Assembly (NCBI GenBank): GCA_001897745.1
Contig: MKUH01000026.1
Coordinates: 45,901-109,900 of the forward strand
Origin: Candidatus Accumulibacter sp. 66-26
GTDB taxonomy: Bacteria > Pseudomonadota > Gammaproteobacteria > Burkholderiales > Rhodocyclaceae
Direction of reading: 5' to 3'
DNA length: 64,000 nt
Shown here: positions 1 through 9,772 of the stretch, piece by piece
Numbering within the stretch: the first letter of the stretch is position 1
Layout: the number at the start of each line of letters is the position of its first letter
Notes under the pieces: model-generated
Seen by the model: only the letters and a program-made list of their open reading frames with translations
The model's database searches: none
Told to the model about the DNA's origin: nothing
Translations under genes and position numbers: made by a program

Positions 1-182
1 GCCACGGTGGACGGGGCGTCGCGCCTCATCTCCGAACTGCAGAGCGGCCACAGCGAGCAGCGCCTGATCCGCCTCGAACGCAGCCTGATGCGCCTCGAAC
101 GCACCAACGCATCCCTGCTCGCGCTGCTGCAGCAGTTCGTCGACGCGGTGCGCGTCAAACAAGCGGACAAGGAGAATCAGGC

Positions 183-186
<4 letters not shown>
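1..186 (+). CDS. C-terminal fragment, probable XrtA-associated ATPase
   Basis: Reading frame 1 is open from the window edge to a TGA at 184-186, giving the last 61 residues of a protein. The tail is helical and charged, with repeated Leu-Glu-Arg patterns (RLIRLERSLMRLER) typical of a coiled coil, and no catalytic motif is visible. In XrtA loci the gene directly before wecB is usually the AAA-type XrtA-associated ATPase (TIGR03015), whose C-terminus is often a short coiled coil; that placement is the main reason for the name. Its stop overlaps the wecB start (ATGA). The N-terminal part lies outside the window, so identity is inference. Confidence 0.5.
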
Positions 187-1349
<1,163 letters not shown>

Positions 1350-1364
1350 GCCGGCGAGCGCGCG

Positions 1365-2237
1365 ATGTCGATAGCGGCCCGGACCCCCACCAACGCCTTG
1401 ACGATCGACGTCGAAGACTACTTCCAGGTCTCGGCCTTCGCGCCCTACATCCCACGCGACCAGTGGGAGACGCGCGACTGCCGCGTCGAGCGCAACGTCG
1501 GGCGCATCCTGGAACTGCTCGACGAGCGGCGGGCGAAAGCCACCTTCTTCACGCTCGGCTGGATCGCCGAACGCTACCCGCATCTCGTCCGCCGCATCGT
1601 CGACGGCGGTCACGAGCTGGCCAGCCACGGCTACGGCCACCAGCGCGCGAGCGACCTCGACGCGGCCGCCTTCCTGGACGACATCGGCTCGGCCAAGCGC
1701 TTGCTCGAAGATATTTCCGGGCAGGAGGTGAAGGGTTACCGGGCGCCGAGCTTCTCGATCGGCGCCGGCAACCTGTGGGCCTTCGACTGCCTCGAACGCG
1801 CCGGCTACCGCTACAGTTCGAGCATCTACCCGATCCGCCACGACCACTACGGCATGCCCGACGCGCCGCGCTTCGCGCATCGCGTGCGCGACGGGCTGCT
1901 CGAAGTGCCGGTGAGCACGGCGCGCCTCTTCGCGCGCAACTGGCCGGCGAGCGGCGGCGGCTACTTCCGCCTGATGCCGTATCCGCTCTCGCGCTGGCTG
2001 CTGCGGCGGATCAACGAGGTCGACCGGCAGTCGGCGATCTTCTATTTCCACCCTTGGGAAATCGACGCCGGGCAACCGCGCATCGCCGGTATCGACGCCA
2101 AGACCCGCTTCCGCCACTACCTCAACCTGCAGCATATGGACGGCCGCCTGCAGCGCCTGCTGGACGATTTTTCCTGGGGGCGGATGGACGACATCTTTCT
2201 CGCCGGCGAAACCGCGCCGGCGCCCCGCGCATCATGA
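1365..2237 (+). CDS. XrtA-associated polysaccharide deacetylase (TIGR03006 type)
   Basis: This 290-residue NodB-fold deacetylase should remove N-acetyl groups from amino sugars in the exopolysaccharide. Motif 1 is TIDVEDYF at residues 13-20, carrying the metal-binding Asp, and motif 2 is ASHGYGH, carrying the two metal-binding His. YRAPSFSIG and the late FHPWEID segment are typical of the exosortase-associated subfamily. No signal peptide is visible, as is usual for this subfamily. It follows wecB after 15 bp and overlaps the next gene by ATGA at 2234-2237, so the three genes are almost certainly cotranscribed. Confidence 0.9.
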   Translation: MSIAARTPTNALTIDVEDYFQVSAFAPYIPRDQWETRDCRVERNVGRILELLDERRAKATFFTLGWIAERYPHLVRRIVDGGHELASHGYGHQRASDLDAAAFLDDIGSAKRLLEDISGQEVKGYRAPSFSIGAGNLWAFDCLERAGYRYSSSIYPIRHDHYGMPDAPRFAHRVRDGLLEVPVSTARLFARNWPASGGGYFRLMPYPLSRWLLRRINEVDRQSAIFYFHPWEIDAGQPRIAGIDAKTRFRHYLNLQHMDGRLQRLLDDFSWGRMDDIFLAGETAPAPRAS

Positions 2238-3334
2238 AAATGAGCCCGCAAGAAATCTGCGCCGACGCTTCCGGAGGCTGCGTGCGCCTCGCCATCGGCC
2301 GCCTGCCGCCCGGCGAGTCGGCCGCCAACTCGGCCGCCGCAGAACGCTGGGACGCCTTCGTGCAGTCCTGCCCGGGAGCGACCTTCTTTCATCGCGCCGG
2401 CTGGCAGAAAATCGTCGGCGAGGTGTTCCGCCACCCGACCTACTTCCTCTACGCCGAGCGCGGCGGCGCCATCGAGGGCGTACTGCCGCTCGCGCACGTG
2501 AAGAGCCTCCTGTTCGGCAACGCGCTCGTCGCGCTGCCCTTCGCCGTCTACGGCGGCGTCGCGGCGCGCGACGAAGCGGTCGCCGCGGCGCTCGAGGACG
2601 AGGCGCAGGCGATCGCCCGCCGGCTCGGCGTCGACCATCTCGAACTGCGCAACGTCGAGGCGCGCCATCCCGACTGGCCGACGCAGGACCTCTACGTCAG
2701 CTTCCGCAAGACCCTGCTGCCCGAGGTCGAGGCCAACCTGCTGGCGATTCCGCGCAAGCAGCGCGCGATGGTGCGCAAGGGCCAGAAGAACGGCCTGCGC
2801 AGCATGCTCGACGCGGACGTCGAGCGCTTCTTCGAACTCTACGCCGACAACGTGCACCGCCACGGCACGCCGGCCATGCCGAAGCGCTACTTCGCCGCGC
2901 TGCGCGAGGTGTTCGGCGCCGACTGCGAAGTGCTCACCGTCGAGGACGGCGCCGGCCGGCCGCTCTCCAGCGTGCTCAGCTTCTACTTCCGCGACGAGGT
3001 GCTGCCGTACTACGCCGGCGACGACCTTTCGGCGCGCGAGCTGGCGGCCAACGACTTCAAGTACTGGGAGCTGATGCGCCGCGCCTGCGAGCGCGGCCTG
3101 CGCGTCTTCGACTACGGGCGCAGCAAGCGCGGCACCGGCTCCTACGCGTTCAAGAAGAACTGGGGCTTCGAGCCGCAGCCGCTGCACTACGAATACCGCC
3201 TCTACAAGCGCGCCGCGATTCCGCAGAACAATCCCGCGAACGCCAAGTACCGCCTGTTCATCGAGGCCTGGCGGCGCATGCCGCGCGCGCTGGCCAACCG
3301 GATCGGCCCCTTCATCGTGCGCAATCTCGCGTGA
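2234..3334 (+). CDS. FemAB-like XrtA/PEP-CTERM-associated protein (TIGR03019 type)
   Basis: This 366-residue protein belongs to the FemAB-related/GNAT-fold group found in exosortase A loci. FemAB relatives transfer amino-acyl or acyl groups onto cell-wall or polysaccharide amines, but the substrate of this subfamily is not established. Visible family features are the early FFHRAGWQKIV, the central RKQRAMVRKGQKNGL basic helix, and the late FDYGRSKRGTGSYAFKK motif. The ATG at 2234 was chosen because it overlaps the previous stop (ATGA) and follows the end of the deacetylase; the frame is open far upstream without a better start. There are three acyltransferases of this broad fold in the window (also 27319 and 40013). 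Confidence 0.85.
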   Translation: MKMSPQEICADASGGCVRLAIGRLPPGESAANSAAAERWDAFVQSCPGATFFHRAGWQKIVGEVFRHPTYFLYAERGGAIEGVLPLAHVKSLLFGNALVALPFAVYGGVAARDEAVAAALEDEAQAIARRLGVDHLELRNVEARHPDWPTQDLYVSFRKTLLPEVEANLLAIPRKQRAMVRKGQKNGLRSMLDADVERFFELYADNVHRHGTPAMPKRYFAALREVFGADCEVLTVEDGAGRPLSSVLSFYFRDEVLPYYAGDDLSARELAANDFKYWELMRRACERGLRVFDYGRSKRGTGSYAFKKNWGFEPQPLHYEYRLYKRAAIPQNNPANAKYRLFIEAWRRMPRALANRIGPFIVRNLA

Positions 3335-3341
3335 GGGCATC

Positions 3342-4721
3342 GTGAGCAATCTTCTCTACCTCGTGCACCGCCTGCCCTATCCGCCGAACAAGGGCGACAA
3401 GGTGCGCTCCTTCCACCTGCTGCGCCACCTGGCGCGCGGGCATCGCGTCTTTCTCGGAACCTTCGTCGACGACGCGCAGGACGAAGCCAATCTCGACGCC
3501 TACCTGGAGGTGCTGCGCCCGCTCTGCGCCGACCTGCACGTCGCCCGTCTGGCGCCGCGCACGGCGCGCCTGCGCAGCCTCACGGGCCTGCTCGCCGGCG
3601 AGGCGCTGACCCTGCCCTACTACCGCAACGGCGGGCTGCAGAACTGGGTCGAAGCGACGCTGCGCACGCAGAAGATCGACGCCGCCGTCGTCTTCTCGTC
3701 GGCGATGGCGCAGTACCTGCGGGGCAGGGCGGGGCCGCGCCCGCCGGTCGAGCTGGTCGATTTCGTCGACGTCGATTCGGCCAAATGGACGCAGTACGCC
3801 GCCCAGCACCGCTGGCCGATGTCCTGGCTGTACCGGCGCGAGGGCGAGCGCCTGCTCGCCTACGAGCGCGCGGTGGCGACCCGGGCGGCGCGCTCCTTCT
3901 TCGTCACCGAGCAGGAATGCGCGCTCTTCCTCGCGCGCGCGCCGGAGTGCGCCGGGCGCGTCGAGGCCATGTGCAACGGCGTCGACGCCGACTTCTTCTC
4001 GCCAGAGCACGATCTGCCGTCGCCCTTCGCCGCCGGCGAACTGCCGCTGGTGTTCACCGGCGCGATGGACTACTGGCCGAACATCGACGCGGTCGCCTGG
4101 TTCGCCGCCGAAGTCATGCCGCGCCTGCTGCAGGCGCTGCCCGCCGTGCGCTTCCACATCGTCGGGCGCAGCCCCACGCCGGCCGTGCAGGCGCTCGCCG
4201 GCGCGCACGTCGCGGTGAGCGGGACGGTGCCCGACGTGCGCCCCTACCTACGGCACGCGGCCGTCGTCGTGGCACCGCTGCGCGTCGCGCGCGGCATCCA
4301 GAACAAGGTGCTCGAAGCGATGGCCGCGGCGCGGCCGGTGATCGCCTCGCAGGAATGCGCCGGCGCCGTCGACGCCGTCGTCGGCCGCGATTTCCTGAGC
4401 GCCGCGACGGCCGACGACTACGTGCGCGAGATCGCGGCGCTGCTCGCCGCGCCGCAGCGCGCCGCCGAGATCGGGCAGGCGGCGCGCGCGCGGGTGCTCG
4501 CGCGCTACAGCTGGGACGCCCATCTCGCGCGCATCGATGCCTACCTCGATGACGCCGCGGCGGGTGCCGACTGCCCGGGTGCGGCGGCGCATCCGCACGC
4601 GGAAGTGGCGGGCACGGCGGACACAGCGGACACAGGGGCGGCAGCGACGGAAAGCGCCGCCGCGATCCTTGGCACCAAGGCGACCGCAACCGAGGTTGCG
4701 GCCGCCGAGGCCGGGCGATGA
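3342..4721 (+). CDS. XrtA-associated glycosyltransferase (TIGR03087 type)
   Basis: This 459-residue GT-B glycosyltransferase (GT4-like) probably adds a sugar to the lipid-linked repeat unit at the inner membrane. The N-terminus, LVHRLPYPPNKGDKVRSFHL, is highly characteristic of the exosortase-associated family; the C-terminal half has FTGAMDYWPN and RGIQNKVLEAMAAARPVIAS, the nucleotide-sugar binding region. Start is GTG at 3342, 7 bp after the FemAB-like gene; there is no ATG that fits. The last 50 or so residues are an Ala/Thr/Asp-rich tail with short repeats (TADTADTG) that looks dispensable. The stop overlaps the exosortase ATG. Confidence 0.88.
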   Translation: MSNLLYLVHRLPYPPNKGDKVRSFHLLRHLARGHRVFLGTFVDDAQDEANLDAYLEVLRPLCADLHVARLAPRTARLRSLTGLLAGEALTLPYYRNGGLQNWVEATLRTQKIDAAVVFSSAMAQYLRGRAGPRPPVELVDFVDVDSAKWTQYAAQHRWPMSWLYRREGERLLAYERAVATRAARSFFVTEQECALFLARAPECAGRVEAMCNGVDADFFSPEHDLPSPFAAGELPLVFTGAMDYWPNIDAVAWFAAEVMPRLLQALPAVRFHIVGRSPTPAVQALAGAHVAVSGTVPDVRPYLRHAAVVVAPLRVARGIQNKVLEAMAAARPVIASQECAGAVDAVVGRDFLSAATADDYVREIAALLAAPQRAAEIGQAARARVLARYSWDAHLARIDAYLDDAAAGADCPGAAAHPHAEVAGTADTADTGAAATESAAAILGTKATATEVAAAEAGR

Positions 4722-6358
4722 ACGACCACAACCTGCAGCACACCCTCGCGTCGCCCGGCGCCGCCGCCGTTCCCACTGCAGCGGCCGCCTGGCGCCGGAC
4801 CCTGCCGGCGCTGCTGCTCGCGCTCGTCTGGATCGTCGTCTGCTACCGCGCGACGGCGCTCGGCATGGTCGGCATCTGGGCGCGCTCGGAAACCTTCGCG
4901 CACGGCTTCATCGTGCCGCCCATCGTGCTCTGGCTGATCTGGCGCGACCGCACCCGCCTCGCGGCGCTGACGCCGCAGCCGTCGCCCTGGCTGCTGCTGC
5001 CCTTCGCCGGTGCCGGCTTTGCCTGGCTGCTCGGCGAGCTGGCGGCGGTCAACGTCGTCGCGCAGTTCGCCTTCACCGCGCTGCTGGTTCTCGCCGTGCC
5101 CGCCGTGCTCGGCCTGCGCGTGGCGCGCGCGCTTGCCTTTCCGCTCGCCTTCCTGTTCTTCGCCGTGCCCTTCGGCGAGTTCGCCATGCCGCAGCTGATG
5201 GAATGGACGGCGCAGTTCACCGTGCTCGGGCTGCGCCTGTCCGGCGTCCCGGTCTATCGCGAAGGGCTCAATTTCGTCATTCCCTCCGGCCACTGGTCGG
5301 TCGTCGAGGCCTGCAGCGGCGTGCGCTACGTGATCGCCTCGCTGACCGTCGGCACGCTCTTCGCCTACCTCAGCTACCGCTCGCTCGGCCGCCGCCTGCT
5401 CTTCGTCGGCGTCTCGCTGCTCGTGCCGGTGGTCGCCAACTGGCTGCGCGCCTACCTCATCGTCATGCTCGGCCACCTGTCCGGCAACAAGCTCGCGGCC
5501 GGCGTCGACCACCTGATCTACGGCTGGCTGTTCTTCGGTCTGGTGATCCTCGCCATGTTCTGGATCGGCGCGCGCTGGCGCGAGGATCTGGTGCCGCCGG
5601 CCGCGCCGCAGCCGCCCGCGCCGGCGTCCGTCGCCGCGCCTTCGTTCGGCGCTTCCGGCGCGCCGTGGGCGGCCTGCGCCGTGATGGCGCTGGCGCTCCT
5701 GTGGCCGCTCGCCGAAGGGCGGATCGAAGGAGGCGGCGCCACCGAGGCAGCGGCCGATGTCCGGCTCGCCGCGCTCGGGGACATTCCCGGCTGGCAGGCC
5801 ATGCCGGCGCCCCCGAGCGACTGGCGGCCGCGCTTCGACAATCCGGCGGCCAGCCTGAACGAGGGCTTCGCGTCCGACCGGGGCGAGGTCGGCGTCTTCA
5901 TCGGCTACTACCGTCGGCAGGACGACAGCCGCAAGCTCGTCAGCTCCGAGAATGCCCTCGTCAAGAGCAGCGATCTCTTCTGGATGCGCCTCGCCGGCGG
6001 CCAGCGCACGGTCTTCGTCGGCGAGCAGCCGCTCGTCGTGCGCACGGCGCTGCTGCGCGGGCCCGACCGGCGGCGCCTCGCGGTCTGGCAGTGGTACTGG
6101 GTGGGCGGCCGGCTGACGGCGAGCGATGCGCTGGCCAAGGTCTATACCGCGCTGGCCCGCCTCGCCGGGCGCGGCGACGATTCGGCGGTGGTCATCCTCT
6201 ACGCGCCGGGCGCGGCGGAAGATGCCGCCGCTTCAGCCGCCCCCTCCGTCCCCTCCGCTGCGTCCGAGTCGTCCGGCCCCGCAGCGCTCGCCGCCTTCGC
6301 CCGCGCCGCCGCGCCGGCCATCGAGGCGGCGCTGCGGCGGACCGCCGCGACGCCGTGA
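4718..6358 (+). CDS. xrtA: exosortase A with C-terminal EpsI-like domain
   Basis: This 546-residue integral membrane cysteine protease/transpeptidase cleaves PEP-CTERM sorting signals of exported proteins. Several hydrophobic helices fill residues 25 to about 295. The catalytic residues can be placed: Cys199 in VEACSG, Arg244 in NWLRAY and His265 in DHLIYGW. The segment after about residue 340 is soluble and resembles EpsI (LGDIPGW, FIGYYRRQ, VVLIR-like strands), a known fusion in exosortase A. The extreme C-terminus is low-complexity Ala/Pro/Ser. It overlaps the upstream glycosyltransferase by 4 bp and is followed after 10 bp by another glycosyltransferase. Confidence 0.95.
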   Translation: MNDHNLQHTLASPGAAAVPTAAAAWRRTLPALLLALVWIVVCYRATALGMVGIWARSETFAHGFIVPPIVLWLIWRDRTRLAALTPQPSPWLLLPFAGAGFAWLLGELAAVNVVAQFAFTALLVLAVPAVLGLRVARALAFPLAFLFFAVPFGEFAMPQLMEWTAQFTVLGLRLSGVPVYREGLNFVIPSGHWSVVEACSGVRYVIASLTVGTLFAYLSYRSLGRRLLFVGVSLLVPVVANWLRAYLIVMLGHLSGNKLAAGVDHLIYGWLFFGLVILAMFWIGARWREDLVPPAAPQPPAPASVAAPSFGASGAPWAACAVMALALLWPLAEGRIEGGGATEAAADVRLAALGDIPGWQAMPAPPSDWRPRFDNPAASLNEGFASDRGEVGVFIGYYRRQDDSRKLVSSENALVKSSDLFWMRLAGGQRTVFVGEQPLVVRTALLRGPDRRRLAVWQWYWVGGRLTASDALAKVYTALARLAGRGDDSAVVILYAPGAAEDAAASAAPSVPSAASESSGPAALAAFARAAAPAIEAALRRTAATP

Positions 6359-6368
6359 GAGGCCGGCG

Positions 6369-7658
6369 ATGACGCCCGCCACCGTCGGCAGCAGCGACCC
6401 GCGCCCGCTGGTCGTGCATGTGCTCTACCGCTTCGACGTCGGCGGGCTGGAGAACGGCGTCGTCAATCTGATCAACCGGATGCCGCGCGAGGCCTACCGC
6501 CATGCCGTCGTTTCGCTCACCGGGATCACCGATTTTTCCCGCCGCATCGCGCGCGACGACGTTGAGCTGATCGCCCTCGACAAGCCGCCGGGGCACGCCG
6601 TGCATCTCTATCCGCGCCTGTTCCGGCTGTTCCGCCGGCTGCGCCCGGCGATCGTGCACACGCGCAATCTGGCGGCGCTCGAAGTAAGCGTACCGGCCTG
6701 GGCGGCGGGCGTCCCGGTGCGCATCCACGGCGAGCACGGGCGCGACGTCGACGACCTCGACGGATCGAATCGCAAATACCAGTGGGTACGCCGGATTTAT
6801 CGCCCTTTCGTGACGCATTACATAGCGCTCTCGCGCGACCTCGAAGATTATCTGACGCAGCGGGTCGGCTTGCCGGCGGCCCGGGTCGCGCAGATCTACA
6901 ACGGCGTCGATGTGCGGCGCTTCCGGCCGGCCGGTGCGCGCCAGCCGATTCCCGGCTGCCCCTTCGCCGGGGAGGATTGCTGGCTGATCGGCACGGTCGG
7001 GCGCATGCAGGCGGTGAAGGACCAGACGCTGCTGGCGCGCGCCTTCATCCGGGCGCTGGAGCTGGCGCCGGCGCTGCGCGCGCGCCTGCGCCTGGCGATG
7101 ATCGGCGACGGCCCGCTGCGCGGACAGGCGCAGGCGCTGCTCGAAGCGGCCGGCGTCGCGCATCTGGCCTGGCTGCCCGGCGAGCGCGACGACGTCGCCG
7201 ACGTGCTGCGCGGGCTGGACGGTTTCGTCCTGCCGTCGCTGGCCGAGGGGATCTCGAACACGATCCTCGAAGCGATGGCGAGCGGTCTGCCGGTGATCGC
7301 CACGGCGGTCGGCGGCAACGGCGAGTTGTTGACGCCGGAAGGATTCGGCAAGTCGTTGGCGCCGGAAAGACCCGGCGAGTCGCCGGCGGCGGAGGCGCCC
7401 GGCGCACGCTTCGGCGCGCTGGTCCCGGCGGCCGACGTCGAGGCGATGGCGCGGGCCATCGTGCGCCAGGCGTCGGCGCCCGAGGCGGCGCGCGAGCAGG
7501 GACGCGCCGGACGGGCGGCGGCCGAGCGGCGCTTCAGCCTGGAGGCGATGGAGCGGCGCTACCGGACGCTGTACGACGAACTGCTCGGCGCGGCGGCGGA
7601 GCGCGGCAGGTGGAACGGGAGCGGGGCGCGGCGGCAGACGGGCGAAGACAGTCGATAG
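6369..7658 (+). CDS. XrtA-associated glycosyltransferase (TIGR03088 type)
   Basis: This 429-residue GT4-family enzyme probably extends the polysaccharide repeat unit. Family signatures are HVLYRFDVGGLENGVVNLIN near the N-terminus, HGEHGRDVDD in the middle, and the GTVGRMQAVKDQ and LPSLAEGISNTILEAMASGLPVIAT nucleotide-sugar binding segments. The start at 6369 lies 10 bp after the exosortase stop; the frame is open upstream, but that region belongs to xrtA. The loop after GGNGELL holds an extra stretch of about 25 residues with three GxS/APE-like repeats compared with the usual short ELV-DG-TG loop, probably a local duplication. Confidence 0.88.
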   Translation: MTPATVGSSDPRPLVVHVLYRFDVGGLENGVVNLINRMPREAYRHAVVSLTGITDFSRRIARDDVELIALDKPPGHAVHLYPRLFRLFRRLRPAIVHTRNLAALEVSVPAWAAGVPVRIHGEHGRDVDDLDGSNRKYQWVRRIYRPFVTHYIALSRDLEDYLTQRVGLPAARVAQIYNGVDVRRFRPAGARQPIPGCPFAGEDCWLIGTVGRMQAVKDQTLLARAFIRALELAPALRARLRLAMIGDGPLRGQAQALLEAAGVAHLAWLPGERDDVADVLRGLDGFVLPSLAEGISNTILEAMASGLPVIATAVGGNGELLTPEGFGKSLAPERPGESPAAEAPGARFGALVPAADVEAMARAIVRQASAPEAAREQGRAGRAAAERRFSLEAMERRYRTLYDELLGAAAERGRWNGSGARRQTGEDSR

Positions 7659-7762
7659 CGGGAGATAGCGCACGAGCGGCAAGGCCGGCGCGCCGCGCTG
7701 CCGCGAAAGGACACACGAAGGCATCACGAACGCGTCACCAACAGGCGGAGCGGACAAGCTAT

Positions 7763-9772
7763 ATGTGCGGCATTACCGGCATCTTCGACACCCGCGGCAG
7801 GCGCGACATCGACCGCGCGGCGCTCGCGCGCATGAACGAGGCGCAGCACCATCGGGGCCCGGACGAGGGCGGCGTGCACGTCGAACCCGGCCTCGGCCTC
7901 GGCCACCGCCGCCTCTCGATCATCGACCTGTCGACCGGCCAGCAGCCGCTCTACAACGAGGACGGCAGCGTCTGCGTCGTGTTCAACGGCGAAATCTACA
8001 ACTACCGGGAACTGATCCCCGAACTGCAGGCGCTCGGCCACGTCTTCCACACGCGCAGCGACACCGAGGTCATCGTGCATGCCTGGGAGGCCTGGGGCGA
8101 GGCCTGCGTGACGCGCTTTCGCGGCATGTTCGCCTTCGCCCTCTGGGATCGCAACCGGGAGACGCTGTTCCTCGCGCGCGACCGGCTGGCGGTCAAGCCG
8201 CTGTTCTACGCGCTGCTGCCCGACGGCAGCTTCCTGTTCGGCTCCGAACTCAAGGCGCTGCTCGCGCACGGCGGCCTCGCGCGCGACCTCGACCCGCTCG
8301 CCGTCGAGGAGTATTTCGCGCTCGGCTACGTTGCCGAGCCCCGCACCATCTTCCGCGGGGCGAAGAAGCTGCCGCCGGCGCACACGCTGCTGCTCGAACG
8401 CGGGCGGCCGCCCGGCGAGCCGCGCGAATACTGGGACGTGCGCTTCTCGCTGGACAATCCGCTGGGACTCGACGACGCCTGCGCCGGGCTGCAGGAAAAG
8501 CTGCGCGAGTCGGTCCGCCTGCGCATGATCGCCGACGTGCCGCTCGGCGCCTTCCTCTCCGGCGGCGTCGATTCGAGCGCGGTGGTCGCGACGATGGCCG
8601 GGCTTTCCGCCGATCCTGTGAACACCTGCTCGATCGCCTTCGACGACCCGGCCTTCGACGAAGCCGCGTTCGCGCGCACGGTCGCCGAGCGCTACCGCAC
8701 CCGGCACCACGTCGAGACCGTGCAGAGCGACGACTTCGACCTGATCGACACGCTCGCCCGCCTCTACGACGAACCCTACGCCGACAGCTCGGCGATCCCC
8801 ACCTACCGCGTCTGCCAGCTCGCGCGCAAGCACGTCACCGTCGCTCTGTCCGGCGACGGCGGCGACGAGAGCTTCGGCGGCTACCGCCGCTACCGCCTGC
8901 ACCTGATGGAGGAGCGCATGCGCTCGACGCTGCCGTTCGCCGTGCGCCGGCCGCTGTTCGGCCTGCTCGGGCGCGTCTATCCGAAGGCCGACTGGGCGCC
9001 GCGCGTGCTGCGCGCCAAGACGACTTTCGAAGGCATGGCGCGCGGTTCGGTGGACGCCTATTTCCACACCGTCTCGCTGTTGCGCGACCCGATGCGCGCG
9101 CGCCTGTTCAGCCCGCGCTTCCGGCGCGAGATCGCCGGCTACAGCGCGCGCGAAGTGTTCGAGCGCCACGCCGCGCGCGCCGGCACCGACGATCCGCTGG
9201 CGCTGATCCAGTACCTCGACCTGAAGACCTATCTGGTCGGCGACATCAACACCAAGGTCGACCGCGCGAGCATGGCGCACTCGCTCGAAGTGCGCGAGCC
9301 GCTGATGGACCACGAACTCGTCGAGTGGCTGGCGACGCTGCCGTCGTCGCTGAAGATCCGCGGGCAGGAGGGCAAATACCTGCTGAAGAAGGCGATGGAG
9401 CCGCAATTGCCGCAGGACATCCTGTACCGCCCGAAAATGGGCTTCGCCGTGCCGCTCGCGCGCTGGTTCCGCGGCCCGCTGCGCGAGCGCGTGCGCCAGG
9501 CGGTGCTCGGCCCGCGCCTGGCCGCCACCGGCTGCTTCGACGCCGATTACCTGGCGCATCTGGTCGACGCCCACCAGTCCGGCGCCCGCGACTACAGCGC
9601 GCCGCTGTGGGCCCTGCTGATGTTCGAGGCCTTCCTGCGCCAGGTTCTCGACGCGGCGCCGGAGGCGACCATGCGGGAGGGTTCCGGGTCGTCCGCCGAA
9701 AGCGCCGCCAAGCCGTCCGCCGGATCGTCGAGCGACGCCCCTCCCCATTCGCCGGTCATCGCCCTCCCATGA
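7763..9772 (+). CDS. asnB: XrtA system amidotransferase, asparagine synthetase B-like (TIGR03108 type)
   Basis: This 669-residue protein has an N-terminal class II glutamine amidotransferase domain and a C-terminal AsnB synthetase domain. The mature N-terminal Cys2 nucleophile is present (MCGITGIF), with RGPDEGG and FNGEIYN, so glutaminase activity is expected. The PP-loop SGGVDS lies at residues 266-271 and binds ATP. In exosortase A loci this paralogue is thought to amidate a polysaccharide component rather than make free asparagine; in Zoogloea the homologue is needed for floc formation. A 104-bp gap separates it from the preceding gene; no convincing promoter is visible there. The C-terminal 40 residues are a Ser/Ala/Pro tail. 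Confidence 0.92.
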   Translation: MCGITGIFDTRGRRDIDRAALARMNEAQHHRGPDEGGVHVEPGLGLGHRRLSIIDLSTGQQPLYNEDGSVCVVFNGEIYNYRELIPELQALGHVFHTRSDTEVIVHAWEAWGEACVTRFRGMFAFALWDRNRETLFLARDRLAVKPLFYALLPDGSFLFGSELKALLAHGGLARDLDPLAVEEYFALGYVAEPRTIFRGAKKLPPAHTLLLERGRPPGEPREYWDVRFSLDNPLGLDDACAGLQEKLRESVRLRMIADVPLGAFLSGGVDSSAVVATMAGLSADPVNTCSIAFDDPAFDEAAFARTVAERYRTRHHVETVQSDDFDLIDTLARLYDEPYADSSAIPTYRVCQLARKHVTVALSGDGGDESFGGYRRYRLHLMEERMRSTLPFAVRRPLFGLLGRVYPKADWAPRVLRAKTTFEGMARGSVDAYFHTVSLLRDPMRARLFSPRFRREIAGYSAREVFERHAARAGTDDPLALIQYLDLKTYLVGDINTKVDRASMAHSLEVREPLMDHELVEWLATLPSSLKIRGQEGKYLLKKAMEPQLPQDILYRPKMGFAVPLARWFRGPLRERVRQAVLGPRLAATGCFDADYLAHLVDAHQSGARDYSAPLWALLMFEAFLRQVLDAAPEATMREGSGSSAESAAKPSAGSSSDAPPHSPVIALP

